64,000 nt of DNA from Limnoperna fortunei. Taxonomy: Eukaryota > Mollusca > Bivalvia > Mytilida > Modiolidae. The stretch is taken from contig OX104118.1 of NCBI GenBank assembly GCA_944474755.1, positions 74,169,865 to 74,233,864 of the forward strand. Direction: 5' to 3'. Both the position numbers and the translations under genes were made by a program. The notes beneath the pieces were generated by a model, which saw nothing but the letters and a program-made list of their open reading frames with translations, was not told where the DNA came from and searched no databases. This document shows, in pieces, positions 49,660-61,489 of the stretch (positions are counted from its first letter, which is position 1; every line of letters starts with the position of its first letter).

Positions 49660-49851
49660 TTGAATCATCCAGTTCATCATCGTCTTCCTCATCTATTTCA
49701 TCTACTTGGCTTTGTGTTCCATTGTGCAGCATTTGGTCATTTTCTTCACCATCTGAAAGACTCATCTGTTCATCATCTTCACTGTCAGAATGGCTGGTCT
49801 GTTCATCACTCTCAACCACTGGGTCAGGTTTCACTGATGGGGATTGCAACT
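49531..49851 (-). CDS. DDX18: DDX18 exon, acidic linker with poly-Asp (residues 52-157)
   Basis: This 321-bp exon encodes a low-complexity acidic linker between the basic tail and the helicase core. It is rich in Ser, Asp and Glu (for example HSDSEDDEQMSLSDGEEN) and contains sixteen consecutive Asp residues, all encoded by GAT (49610-49657), then ESEEEE and a return to lysine (SSSAKKKK). Human DDX18 also has a charged variable linker here (family knowledge). The acceptor is TGTTTTTAG and the donor GATA|GTATGA. One leftover base starts a Ser codon completed in the next exon. Several Ser-Asp/Glu contexts look like casein-kinase-2-type sites (inference). The GAT run is a trinucleotide microsatellite inside coding sequence, so its length is probably polymorphic. 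Confidence 0.9.
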
Positions 49852-50440
49852 CTAAAAACACCACCAGAGTGATCACAAAGCATTATTTCATACAAATGGC
49901 ACAGTAAACAACAATGGAAGTACAAAAAATTTCTACAATTGATGTATTCCAACAGAATGTCCTGATATACCATGCTCTGATCAATTAAATATTGTGTATG
50001 TGTATCCTGATTACCTATTCGCAATCAAGATTAAGGGCACTGACATTAAAAGTCTTAGTGCTTAGGGTCAATGATAATAAAGAAAATACCTTCATGTTAA
50101 AAACTGTTTTTAAATAGAATGCCGTAATTTCATGATCAAAATATAAACTTTGAAAACTACATTTCTTTCTTGGAAACTCAATCAATTTTGTTATACCATA
50201 ATATGGACAGACATTTGTAAACCATAATACATCCCTCATAGAGGGGCATATAAAAAAACAAATTTAAAAGTCTGGTTCAATGCAAACAAATAATGTCTAG
50301 TCCTTGTTTTACTCTGTTCCTACTTATATTAGCTAAGACAATAAACAGCTGTGCCATGAATGCATGATATAGTGATCTTGAAAGTTTTGTTGTGAATGGG
50401 CCCATGACCCCTTTAAAAAATTTCTATAAAATATGAAAAT
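49852..50440. other. Intron, possible dispersed-repeat traces
   Basis: A minus-strand segment near 50200-50239 (MRDVLW...NV when read) weakly resembles one near 54200-54235 (MTDVLW...NV), suggesting a shared old repeat. Otherwise nothing is recognised. Confidence 0.35.
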
Positions 50441-50775
50441 CTTACATCATACGAGATGTTTTGTATGACACAATGCTTATTTGAAGGTTTCTCACTAGTA
50501 TGCTTCTTTGTATGTATATTTATTTTTTGAGACTGACCTAACTATAATAATTACATATTTATACAAGGCTTCTCACCAGTATGACATTTTATGTACATAT
50601 TCTGAATGAACTATATTTACATTTGTGTATGTGTGGTGCAATCCAGTTCTGGCCACATATAATGTAGTCTAATCAAATACTTATACATGGTTTCTCATCA
50701 GCATGTTATTTATGCTTCCTGCAGTATGTGCTATTACGTTTTGATCTCAAAGGAAAGCACTTATGGTTACATTTT
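50441..50775 (-). pseudogene. C2H2 zinc-finger gene remnant
   Basis: On the minus strand three copies of the zinc-finger linker code survive: CATACTAGTGAGAAACC (50486-50502, HTSEKP), CATACTGGTGAGAAGCC (50567-50583, HTGEKP) and CATGCTGATGAGAAACC (50689-50705, HADEKP). The first two are 81 bp apart, near the 84-bp C2H2 repeat length; the third is offset by indels. Cys/His pairs are mostly lost and stops interrupt. It is a decayed tandem-finger exon or retrocopy within a helicase intron. Confidence 0.6.
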
Positions 50776-50835
50776 TAAGGTTTATCTTTTTTGTATAATG
50801 CTTGGTTGATTTTCAATAAACATATACAGACGTGA

Positions 50836-53408
50836 CAACGTGTTTTTTATATTACCCACTATATACCGTGGTCGTGGTTTTTTTATTCAGAAATTCACCA
50901 CGATACGCCACGGTGGTATTCTGCGGTACATCGTGTTATGTCCACTACATATCGTGACCCACCGTGTTGACCACGGTGGATTTTCAATTTCCTTTCATGC
51001 TTACACAGTGAAAAAATTAAAATGTTGCGATTTAATTGAGAGATTTGTGTTAAAATATGCCGTTTTAATACGTTTGTTTGACAACAAAATAAATCTGCGT
51101 TCTTGCTAATCTATTCATTATACGAGAATACCTTAAAGTTTATTGTCACTGATTTCGATTGACAATTATTCCATTAACGTGTTCTTAAAGGTTAGAACAC
51201 CGCATTTTGGCCTTAAAATTGTCAAAATCTTTGCTATTCTATCGTCAAAATTTCCCTGTCAGCGCCTCTGATTAATGTTCCAACCGTTTGAACTTTTACC
51301 GGATGTAAATTGTGTCACACCTTAAATCGATCGATTATCTAAGTATTGTCCAGCTTGATTTAATCAAGCACGTGCTCTCAAACATTTAAATAAACTTGTG
51401 TATTGTATAATTTTATAATTAACAGGTGAACACGCGGCTTCACATTTTTAGCGGTAAAATAGCACATTACACAATAAATACGAGACTTGTAAAGAAATAC
51501 ACAATAAATGCGATACTTGTAAAGAAATTCGTTTTAAAAACTTTAAAATCTATACCGACTTAAAATGCTACATTTTGATTTTTCAAATTTTCGAAATTAT
51601 CACTTTAAATATTAATGTCGCAGAATATATCGCTCCATGAATGATTTTATACTCGATTCGTATTCGGTGTTGAACCACGTGTGTTAAAAAAATACAATCG
51701 TGATATAGAATCAACCAAAATAGTCGTTTCAGTGTTAAAAGCCTGACACATCATCGACTTTTGTTGTAGAAAAGACTTTAGTAGCATTCTTATAATTTCT
51801 ATTATATTACGACAAGACCCTATGTCCGCAAACAGACGTTCGTATCGGCGCGCAAAAAAAAAAAAACAACAACAAAAAATAAAGATGAAAAAAAAGAACA
51901 AACCAATAAACACATATGCTGTTGAGTAAATTCGGGCAATTATTTTATATTAATATGAGTGTGGACAAATCAGTTCTTTCGTCTTCAAAAAATAATTTTA
52001 TTCCGATTTGTTTTGTTAATGTTATAACAGACGTAAGGAACTATGCATATTTTATTGTTTGATCAATGTACCACAATACAACAAAAAATTAAGAATTAGT
52101 ATTTGTATTTAGAGAACTAAGGCAAGTCTAAAAGGGGTCTGATCTCGAGAACATTCATCCCAATAAATACTATGTCATGCAAAAACTCCGAAACTGCGAG
52201 TTAATTTTAACGGGAACTTTATACAAATAACACGTCTGTGTGTTTGAAAACATTGTCAGTTTTGCGTAGGGTATATCTAGCTCAGAAGCACATCACTACT
52301 TTTTTATATAAACATGTTATATTAATTGTTATAGTTTAAAACGCCATTGCCCAATGTAAATGTGTATTTAGAATTGTGCGTACGTAAGACTTCATTCAAC
52401 CTTGTGAAACAGGCGTCTGTACCATATCGTAGTTAAACTATATTTTATGTGGCGATTCAGGTTTATAAACTTTTCACATATTTATTATTCCTGCTGCATG
52501 TTGGCTTCATTATAGTAATTTATTTGTTGTATCCCATCCTGTTAACGAGTTTTATATAACGATAGGTGAATTGTAAATGTGTATTTAGAATTGTGCGTAC
52601 GTAAGACTTCATTCAACCTTGTGAAACAGGCGTCTGTACCATATCGTAGTTAAACTATATTTTATGTGGCGATTCAGGTTTATAAACTTTTCACATATTT
52701 ATTATTCCTGCTGCATGTTGGCTTCATTATAGTAATTTATTTGTTGTATCCCATCCTGTTAACGAGTTTTATATAACGATAGGTGATGTAAACTTTTGTT
52801 CGCGTTTGTTAAAACAACTCTGGTTTTAAATACCAAATAAAGAAAAAGATCGCTGCTCAACTGCCTGTTTTCTGTCGAAAAGGATTTATAATTGATTAAA
52901 GAAAGTTCGCGTACAACTTCAGGACAATTCGTTAGATGTTGTTATACACTAAAAAACGTAATGTGACAATTCAAATCCGGATAATTTACCGAACTTGTTC
53001 AGGGTAATATTTAATGCATAACACATGCATCCGGTTGAACAAATATTCGATCTTCAATTCTACCGGCACATTAAATCATTATTAATCATCAACAAATAAA
53101 ATGCATGTGCAAATTATTCTTAAGCACTGTTTAAAAATGTTCTCTTTTCATTCGGGTAACGATGTTTAAACCCGCAATCAATTAAATGACAACGTTTATG
53201 TTGTCATTTACCACCGCGGAGATATCGTGGCCGGACCCCTGTGGCGACATGCCATGGTAGACTGAACTCCCTCATATGCATCCACCGTGGTAAGATTACC
53301 TGAGAAAATTCTTAACCACGATAGTAGGCGTGGATATACCATGGTGGGTGATAGAGGAAAGGATTAACTTCCATGGTGGGTCAGTGTTTTTTATAAAAAA
53401 CACGTTGT
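50836..53408. mobile_element. 2.6-kb TIR element rich in CCACGGTGG-type palindromes
   Basis: Inverted ends acaacgtgttttttata (left, about 50836) and tataaaaaacacgttgtt (right, to about 53408) bound the element. Both subterminal regions are studded with short palindrome-like words such as ccacggtgg, ccaccgtg, ccatggtgg and atcgtgg. The interior is AT-rich and lacks a convincing transposase. A 217-bp segment is perfectly or nearly duplicated inside (52353-52569 and 52570-52786). The exact ends and target duplication are uncertain. Confidence 0.65.
52353..52786. repeat. 217-bp tandem duplication inside the TIR element
   Basis: 'tgtaaatgtgtatttagaat' starts at 52355 and again at 52572. The match runs through 'cttcattcaaccttgtgaaa' to 'ataacgataggtga' in both copies with almost no difference. 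It is a very recent local duplication or an assembly artefact. Confidence 0.9.
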
Positions 53409-53545
53409 TCCCTCTGTACAACTTGTCAATAACAATAGTATTGTACCTCAGATTCTTCCATAAAATTTAACTGCATGTGCGGTTACAAACTGGAGATTAA
53501 AAAAGGCCTAAAGGTTCTAGAGTTTATATCTTTTAAAAAAAATCC

Positions 53546-54109
53546 ATGTTTTGTCGTTGTTTTACTGATACAATAAAATTATGTATGGGAAATACATTCA
53601 AAGATATCATTTGTTGCACAATTGTTATTCCACTGAAAACTAAAATGAACAAAAAAAACAACATAGTCCCATCTCATGCAACAATCAGTTTGAAAATCGA
53701 ACTAATAGCCATAAAAACAACATCTAGAGATTGTTCTATCTCAATGATCCCTTTGCGCCATCTACAATGTGAACTAATGTCCAATGGTAAACAACACAGT
53801 CGTTTTAATTTTGACTGTCTGATTGTTGGATCTTTTTTAATATTATACAGACATTTTAAACACTGCACAAATAATAACCTATTAGTATTTTTTTTCGTTA
53901 ACTTTATAAGAAATAATCAAAATTTTAGAAATCCTCACAAGTTCGATATCAAATTACACAAAATGATATTCACTAAACATGTGTCAATAACACAAATTGT
54001 ATTTATTTATTTACAAGAATTAAATATTTACATTCCACACCAGGTTGTAAGTAAGAACGAATATATGGCCCCATTGGTAGAAGGTTGCATGTACCATTTT
54101 CTTGTCTAA
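53546..54109 (+). other. Unexplained 187-codon open frame, probably not a gene
   Basis: The longest non-repetitive open frame in the window. The conceptual product is Ile/Phe/Asn-rich with no motif I recognise, antisense to the helicase intron, and has no evident splice or family support. A hairpin GCGCAGGT...ACCTGCGC lies just after it (54120-54141). I list it because 564 bases without a stop is unusual in such AT-rich DNA; a repeat-derived frame is likelier than a gene. Confidence 0.2.
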
Positions 54110-54261
54110 TGTGTAAATTGCGCAGGTCGCATCACCTGCGCATGACTCTGTGAATTCATTCTCATGAAAGAGTGTGACATGTGAATGGGGACATTTGTAT
54201 TCCATAAAACGTCCGTCATAGACGGTAATATAATAATGTAATAAGTATTAACTGTACTCAC

Positions 54262-54318
54262 TTTTTTTCTTTTTCTTCTTCTTTTTAATGTTTTCATTTG
54301 TTTCCACTTTATAAATAT
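54262..54318 (-). CDS. DDX18: DDX18 exon, poly-lysine segment (residues 33-50)
   Basis: A 57-bp mini-exon between a TCATTGTAG acceptor and a strong AAA|GTGAGT donor. It reads IYKVETNENI followed by eight lysines, a likely nucleolar or nuclear localisation segment like the KKKKKK run of other DDX18 N-termini. The lysine codons make it simple-sequence-like (AAG/AAA), so it could be passed over by automated masking. Phase is decisive: two leading bases complete an Asp codon from the upstream exon, and one trailing base plus the next exon's AG completes a ninth lysine. Confidence 0.75.
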
Positions 54319-54597
54319 CTACAATGATTCAATTTCATTAATTTTAGGAAACTTAATTATCACACATGAAAATAATTGGTTAAAAAGTCAAGATATAAAT
54401 ATCCTAGATTTTATCTTTTCCCCACCCCAGCTGGTAAATATCTATAACTCATTTCTTAAATATGTTTAAGACATCACATAAGAGCCATTTTACAATTTTA
54501 CAACAGTTTCTTTACACATGTCGTCCATGTCAGATATATTCAATTGCAATATGAATAACAACACCTAGTCAGTATTTTTTTCCATACAAAAAGCCAC

Positions 54598-54693
54598 CTG
54601 ATTTTTCTGTTCCGTGTATCAGTTTCTTCTGCTGTAATTTCTCCAGCTTTTGTTTCTTCTTTAACATTTTCAACTTCTTCTTCTTTTGCAATT
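54598..54693 (-). CDS. DDX18: DDX18 exon, basic N-terminal tail (residues 1-31)
   Basis: This is the most upstream exon I could place. After a TTTATTGTAG acceptor it reads a lysine- and leucine-rich basic segment, LQKKKKLKMLKKKQKLEKL followed by QQKKLIHGTEKS. That resembles the short basic stretch near the start of DDX18 proteins (LLRKK-type in vertebrates). It carries two leading bases from a codon begun in an unseen exon and ends with one base of a split Asp codon. A second frame is also open here, but only the basic frame joins in phase with the next two exons. The donor AG|GTGGCT is weak, so the exact 3' end is the least certain of the set. Inference: a very small first coding exon lies further right. 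Confidence 0.7.
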
Positions 54694-55061
54694 CTACAAT
54701 AAATTAGGCCTGTGTTTGACATAACATTCTTTTATGTACCAATCTTTATACTGTTATAAGCAAGCATTCAATGTTTTGTAGAATTCGAAGTGTAAATGCA
54801 CATACAAGTTGACAAGGGCAATAACTGTTTTGTATGGTAATGAGCAAGCATACAAATTGTCAAAGAAATGTACATACTATCTTCAGGCTGAAATATTCCA
54901 AGTAAAAAGACAAAAACTCCTTTCAAAAAAATTTCTAACCAACCTGTCATAAAGATATGCAACTCTCCATGTAGTAATCAACAGCATGCAACTGTTCAAG
55001 GAATTAAGGATTAACTACAAAAAATTCAGTATTCTCGCAAAATTTATTTATTTTCAAATAG
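54694..55061. other. Upstream of the last placed helicase exon
   Basis: The missing first coding exon should be somewhere right of 54693. I looked for an ATG followed by a donor leaving one base in phase and found no convincing case here. Confidence 0.4.
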
Positions 55062-55322
55062 AACAAGTGTGGACTGTGAGCACGCTCACAAAGGGATACC
55101 CCTGCTTTGCTTTCAAGTCCAATTATCTCCCCTTATGATATCCAAGGTCAATACAAATCCTTCATGCACATCTACATATAATGTACTTCTTTTGGGCTAA
55201 GTTTCATTAAATTTCATCAAGCGGTTTAGGAGGAGTTGCCCTTACAAGGGATGTGGACAGACGGACAGACAAACAGGGTGATTCCTATATACCCACCCAA
55301 ACAAGTTTGCGGGGGATATAAA
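55062..55322 (+). repeat. Dispersed repeat 'gtgagcacgctcac', copy 3
   Basis: It runs from 'caagtgtggactgtgagcac' to 'caagtttgcgggggatataa'. It is the most complete of the three copies, including 'cttcatgcacatctacatat' and 'ggacagacggacagac'. Confidence 0.85.
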
Positions 55323-55869
55323 TACAGTTTTTCGTACAAAAAATATCTAATAAAATTTTGAAGATGCTTATGACAGAATGTATATGCCAATGAAAATAGT
55401 GATCAATTTATTAAATTATCAATTATCAAATAATTTATTAAATTTTGTGTAATTCCTCTGGTAAATCATTATAGATTTAATCCTTTACTGGTAATAGGGT
55501 TGAGTCATACATCTGACAGAGCCAATTTCAGAATACATTTTATGGAATCCTAGTCATTTCGGTACCTGGACATTTGAAGTGCTAGGAGTTGGTCACTTCA
55601 GCGTTATGTTACTTTATGAGAAACATGAATTTCTACAGAGAAGAAATACATATACTGTCAAATGTATTGTTGAAATTGTGTTTCTATATTTCGTTAAAAT
55701 TTAAACATTGAAAAGTGGTAAAACTAAAGTTGTATCATTTCCCCATCCATATTTTTTCTTTTCTTGTCAAAAATGAAATGATCCATTCATCTACAATTTA
55801 TAATTTTTTTTCAACAAGTAATTGTTTAACAAAAGAAATTAGTTTTGTTGATCAACTCTGATGATCTTA
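55323..55869. other. No recognised feature
   Basis: AT-rich sequence between two dispersed repeats. Nothing is supported. Confidence 0.4.
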
Positions 55870-56762
55870 CAAACTAGGGCTTTTAAGAGCCTGCATCGCC
55901 CACCTGACTTACAAAAAAACTTTTAAGAGATAAGACTTTTCCTGCAAATTTTGATATAAAATGCTAAAGTTAATGTGAAGATGCTGTTTCTATGAATGTT
56001 GCCATGTTGAATTTCCAATCAGCATCAATTTGTAGGACAGTTTCTGAGAAGAAGCCGTTTTATGTTTTTTCTCAGAGTTTACTATGTTAAGTGGTGTTCT
56101 ATGGTGGTAATATTGTAATTTGGATCGAAACAAAAAATTCAAAATTAGTAGAGGACCATTTGAGGTAGATTTCTACAATATCACAATTCCTTATGCCAAG
56201 TGGTTTGTGAGGAAATAAATGTTGAAATTTCATCCATTCAGAACACATTTGCATCTCTGGCAGGCATGTTGAATTTCCAATTTGCTAAAAAAAAAACCTC
56301 AAAATAAAAATAATTATCCAAGCTTCATTTCTGCATGAGTTTCCACAATTGTGCAGAACAGTTTCGGAGAAGAAGTTGTTTGTATATTTTTCCCATAGGG
56401 TCCTATGTTAAACTAAGTCCTGTGATGGCAACCATCTTGGATTTTGGATAGGTGCAAAAAACTTCTACTTTGCAGAGGACCATCTAAGGTACATTTCTGC
56501 AATATTTCAAATCAATCTGCCATACGGTTGGTAAGAATGCATTATTGGCCATGGCAGCCATGTTTAATATTTGATCAGCACCAAAAACTCAAACTTTGTT
56601 AAGAACCAACCGATAAACATTCCTGCTAAGTTTAATTTTGTACCAATTGGCCAAGTGATTTTGGAGAAGAAGATTGAAATGTGAAAAGTTTACAGATGAC
56701 AACAACGGACGCAAAGTGATGAGAACAGCTCACACTGACCCTTTGGGTCAGGTGAGCTAACA
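55870..56762 (+). repeat. Bivalve-type dispersed repeat, relative of 3040-4412
   Basis: It shares 'gttgaatttccaatttgct', 'ccatcttggattttggat', 'atttctgcaatatttcaaat' and 'caatctgccat', and the terminal 'gctcacactgaccctttggg' 'tcaggtgagct'. It contains about two and a half of the roughly 300-bp internal blocks. Confidence 0.8.
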
Positions 56763-58249
56763 AAACCAATCATTAAAACATATTGGTGAAATAAATATTG
56801 TTTTCCATTAAATTAAGTTATTAAATTAAACATTCAGTATACACAACTCATTTTCTTGTTTTTTATAAAGAAAACACATAGTAAGATTTAATTGTTGACT
56901 TCAAAGTACCGATAATTTAACAGGTACTCAAATGACTAGTACAAAACTGACTTGTACCACGTACCAAAATGTCTCATGTTAAGTACCCAAGTGACCTGAT
57001 ACCATTTTACGTTATCATTATTCAGGGAATTTTTTTGCGCTCACCACTTTCGTCATTGACGAAACCATTTGAAAATTGACCATAGATTTCTAAATCAATT
57101 TCGTCACCTGATTTCCAACAAGTACTAAAATTTTTCGTTACAAATTCATTCTACCGAGTGTAAAACGACATATTTATGACCCCAAAGCCAATTAACAGGA
57201 AATTTAATTATTTCACCTCGATAGTTTTAAACAGCAGGTGTCAATCGTCGAATCGATGTTTTTACAGGTAATCCGATTAACATGATTAAGTGGTGCTCCT
57301 GGTCAATATACGCAAACAAAAGTGTTGTAGATCGTACTGATGCGCACAGACTTCCACCTATCGATTAAATATGTAATGCAAATAAAAATTGCAAAGATTT
57401 TGCGTATTTAACTCATTTTTCGTATGTTTTGCTGGTTTCAAATGGATTACACGTCATTTGTGTACATCTGAGATACGTCTAATTACCGATAGCTACCACT
57501 TAGAAAACAAAGAGTACATGATGAAAAATTGTAACCGATGATATACAAATGCATTTTAAATAAGTTTTAAAATTAAAATTCTTTGAAAAGTTATAAACAT
57601 TTTTTAAAACAAATTTATACACTGCAATTGAAAGAATATAGTTTTTTATACTATGGTATTTCACCAGTACCATGACTGCATGCTTCTGAGCAGATGCTTA
57701 TAAAATCCTAAAAAATTCCGTGATTATTTATATCTACATTATTAGAATATTAATTCGTCGATTGCGAATTAAGTGGTGTTACCTCCCTTAAAGGGGCGGG
57801 TAACCGCGATTTACATGTATGACTCGCACATGCAGTATATGCTTACCACTAACTTTCAGTGAGAAACTATTTCCAATGCATTTGAAACCATAAAAACAAT
57901 GTTTTGCAACATATTTTGACCTCGTTATTGTGACGTTCCAGTTTTATTTTTGGGTTCAGACAATTGTTCTACGTGAATTGTTCATTTGTCAACAATCGGA
58001 CGTGAACAATGCGAGTATTCAGCGTCAACTGTCATTCTTTTGAACACCTGATGTGATTGACTTAATTGACAGGTGGGTGGTCCTGTGTATCAAAGCAACA
58101 CATCTATTACAATCCAATCAATAGGTGTGGCGGGAAAAACTTCACGATGGGAGGAGCATTCCTTCATGCACTTGAAATCACGTGTTAATACATCTCTACA
58201 TCACTGCAATGAAACGATGCACCTTTCTGAGTTGCAAACGAAATAATCT
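56763..58249. other. Possible 5' region of the helicase gene; no exon confirmed
   Basis: This stretch is slightly richer in CG dinucleotides than the introns and contains a GC-box-like ggggcggg at 57793-57800. On the minus strand near 57040-57090 an ATG frame runs to a GTGAGC donor, but it ends in phase 0 whereas the placed exon needs one leading base. A promoter here is only a guess. Confidence 0.2.
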
Positions 58250-59818
58250 CAGGGTTCTCACTAGGATTTTTTAATGGCGAGTCCTGGGACTCATCACTTT
58301 TTGGAATGATGAGTCCCAATCTGTCCTGGTGAGTCCATAAAGTTGACTCGAACCAAACTACCGGTACTGCATGACGTTACCATGAGTAATGCATTAAGTT
58401 TTGTTTTATAACATTATGAACATCTTCATGTTTTATTTTATACTAAAATCTTTGTTGAAACCCATGCATTACTACATGACAGCTTAATCTACATGTTTCC
58501 AGAATGAAAAGTTATTAAAAATATTTGTTTTGGTAGTATTGCTTTGTGTCGACCTAATATTGTATGATATATTTCCGTTCACTGTCTGGGTATACTTAGA
58601 AGTAATAAGTTGGTCAGGGTTGAGGCATTTTCAATTCAATAATGAAGTTTGCTGTGAAATTTATTTAAACTTTTCAAACTTAAAAATGTAGGGTTGTAAT
58701 CTTCTACTGAGATAAAAATTTAGTCTGAATGAGCATGGAAAGATACACATAATTTTATTGTGACCATATTTATATATCCTAAGATTTTAGTATTATTTTA
58801 TGGAAGGGAATTATGAATTAACACCATTTATTTCTGTTAGTTATTTGAAGTCTGCATGGCTTCATCTGAGAGAAAATGTATGGGTTCAGTGTTATAAGCC
58901 ACAACACCTCAGTTTAAATAGAGAAAATGTATAGGTTCAGTGTTATAAGCCACAACACCTCAGTTTAAATAATTTGACTAAATGTATAATACATAAATTT
59001 CAAAGCACTATATTAAAAGTAGTTATTAACATGATTAAGTTATTCAATAAATTTTATAAATTTTGTTTAAATTTCACAATCCAAAACTTGACAATATTTC
59101 TGCTTAACCTCATCTGAAATATCAAAAGTTCATACGACATTTAATCATTACAATAATATTTTTTAATCATTTCAATCAGGCCACAAGCCAAGTATTTCTC
59201 ACATTTTAAAAACATCGAAAACGATCTTTCTGCTGCTAATATTTTCTTTGTAACCTTTGACTGTGTATTACAATATTGGTTATGTAAACCAGCACAGATT
59301 CCAAACTCTAGCTACTGATATTTAATGGAAATAATTAATTTATTATTTAAATAGAAAACTTTTTAAATCAAGTTGCAAGCCAGGTGTTTCACTTAATTAC
59401 GGTTTAAAAACCATTCAACATCGAAAACGTGTTTGTTTACTTTCGGCGCGATGTACTAGAAAGATATTATTATTGTTTATAAAAACTGGTTTTATTAAAT
59501 ACATCATAAATTTCTTTAAAAAATATTTAAATCATGTTAAGATTGTTTAGATTTTTGTTAATTCAGCCATTTATTATCAGTCATCGGTCACTGTCAGAGA
59601 TCAAATATATTTCACCTGCTGTGCATCACAGCTAAAAATAGAATTACATCCGGTTGTAAAATCATTCGGTATGGTTCATAAATGACGTGCTGTTGATTTT
59701 AGGGACGCAAATGATTTGACTGCGATGCGTTCCGAGGATGCACGGAATCTAATAATGGCGCGTCCCACAAAACTTTGACGCGTCCAGGATGCGTATACGC
59801 GTCTTAACGAGAACCCTG
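58250..59818. mobile_element. Non-autonomous CAGGG-ended element, hAT-like, 5-bp target duplication
   Basis: The element starts CAGGGTTCTCACTAGGA and ends TCTTAACGAGAACCCTG, which are inverted ends. AATCT directly precedes (58245-58249) and follows (59819-59823) it. CAGGG-type ends suit hAT elements; a 5-bp duplication fits only some hAT lineages, so class is inferred. Subterminal GC-rich words (gagtcctgggactc, gcgtcc...ggatgcg) mark both ends. A 51-bp unit ('gagaaaatgtatgggttcag' and following) is doubled at about 58870-58971. No transposase is seen. Confidence 0.8.
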
Positions 59819-59823
59819 AATCT

Positions 59824-61398
59824 TAAGCTATTTTATCATCTATATTTTTCCCTAAACCTACGACTGCAATTTGGAAAATGCTTATCCTAAAACAGGTGGG
59901 TAAAATATTCCTTGGAATGTCGTATCGGAAACAAGCAACACATTTTCCCATGGTAATTATTACACAGATTGCACATGTACCTTTCCCAATTAACACCAGT
60001 CACCTGTAAAGGAAGCTTCGCAGTGGGACATTTTTTTAATTATAGGTATAAGTATTGAAAGCCATGCTCACATACATCTGAGACATAATAATTACATGTA
60101 CTAGTAATTATATACATTAATGTCATTTATATTGCATGTATATTTGTTGACACCACAATAAAAATCACCTTTATCTAACCGGCAGCCAGGTGTATGTAGT
60201 ATCTTGCATCCGCTGAACAGGTAATTAATTTCCTTGGGGCACAAAGTGGGAAAATAAATTTCTAACAATTTATTAAAAACTTATTAACCACAGTTCATTG
60301 TTAACACTTATTGTGTATAAATATTAAAGTTTTTAACTGCACCCTTTTATTCGACAAAAGTTTGCACAGTTTGTATAACTGATGCATATTTTAATACACC
60401 GTTTAATTTAACGGGGGTTTCACCTACGTAGGTGCCAATTAATTGTTTATTGAAGGTAAAGTGTTACACATTTATGTTATGGCTTGTATACCAACTACAG
60501 TCTTACATTTAAACTAGAGTTACCGAACATGTTACCGGTAGGTGGCGCGCATATGGAAAGACGTGAATTCAACCCCCTTTAATTTGTTACTGTTTATTTT
60601 GAAAAATGGAGTTAAAGACAAAGAGCAAACTTCAAATTAAAAAATCTTAACTAATAATACTTATTTGTGTATTGTGCTTTTGACGAAATTAATAAAACAT
60701 TTCTGGACATACATAACTTGTATGATTGTGATACAGACTAACTTTATAAAATAAAATAAAATGGATTAATTACTTGTAAAATCGGACATATTTAAAACTT
60801 TATGTATGATAGGATAATTTAGAAACTTTGTCGTATTATTATGTTTGATAGTTATCAACCTTTCTTTTTGACTTCTTCCATTTAAAAGTCGGTAGTTCTG
60901 CAAATACTGTTACACACGTGCCAGTGTTTTCTTACTTCGACTGGATCCTTTATCTGTTTTTATCATGAATATCGAGCTCGAATATCGGAAACATTGACAG
61001 AGAACCAGTTTAACAAGATAAGGCAAAATTAAGTATACCATCCCGGTACCAGAAGTTTCAGTTAAAGTCCGATATAAAAAATAGAGCTTTTATCAAATTT
61101 TAAACCATATTGTACACTGACTTTTTGCATCATTGACATTTTCAAACGTTTCTGTACTAAAAATTTAAATGTTAGGTATATCATTTTGTATACAATTTGG
61201 TTTTATATATTTATTTGTTGAAATCGATAGTACATTCATGATGGGCCGACTGTATAATATTTCAGTAACCGATTTATTAACCTTCTGCAGATTTAAGTGG
61301 GGGTTTTCTTTGCGATAAATGATCCCTATGTTTTTAAATCTTCTACTAATAGAAGTACAAAACAGAATATAGACTGATAAGCATAGATAAGTTATATG
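59824..61398. other. No recognised feature
   Basis: AT-rich intergenic-looking DNA of about 1.6 kb with no open frame, repeat or RNA gene recognised. Confidence 0.45.
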
Positions 61399-61489
61399 CC
61401 ATCTTCGCTAGCCAAGTGTTACGATCAGGTCCCCCCTCTCTTAGTGAAGATAAGAGTATCGGATCGTAACCCTTGGCTAGCGAAGATGG
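61399..61489. mobile_element. 91-bp foldback MITE with 7-bp target duplication
   Basis: Arms CCATCTTCGCTAGCCAAG...TTACGATC and GATCGTAA...CTTGGCTAGCGAAGATGG pair over about 28 bp with one mismatch, around a loop of about 35 bp. TTATATG flanks both sides (61392-61398 and 61490-61496); an extra shared G makes 8 bp possible. The near-perfect arms suggest a young insertion. Confidence 0.9.

Noticed and set aside
57030..57100. First helicase exon (ATG frame ending at GTGAGC on the minus strand)
   Set aside because: It ends in phase 0, while the exon at 54598-54693 needs one leading base; the sequence also lacks family resemblance.
57793..57800. GC-box promoter of the helicase
   Set aside because: One ggggcggg word without a located first exon is not enough to call a promoter.
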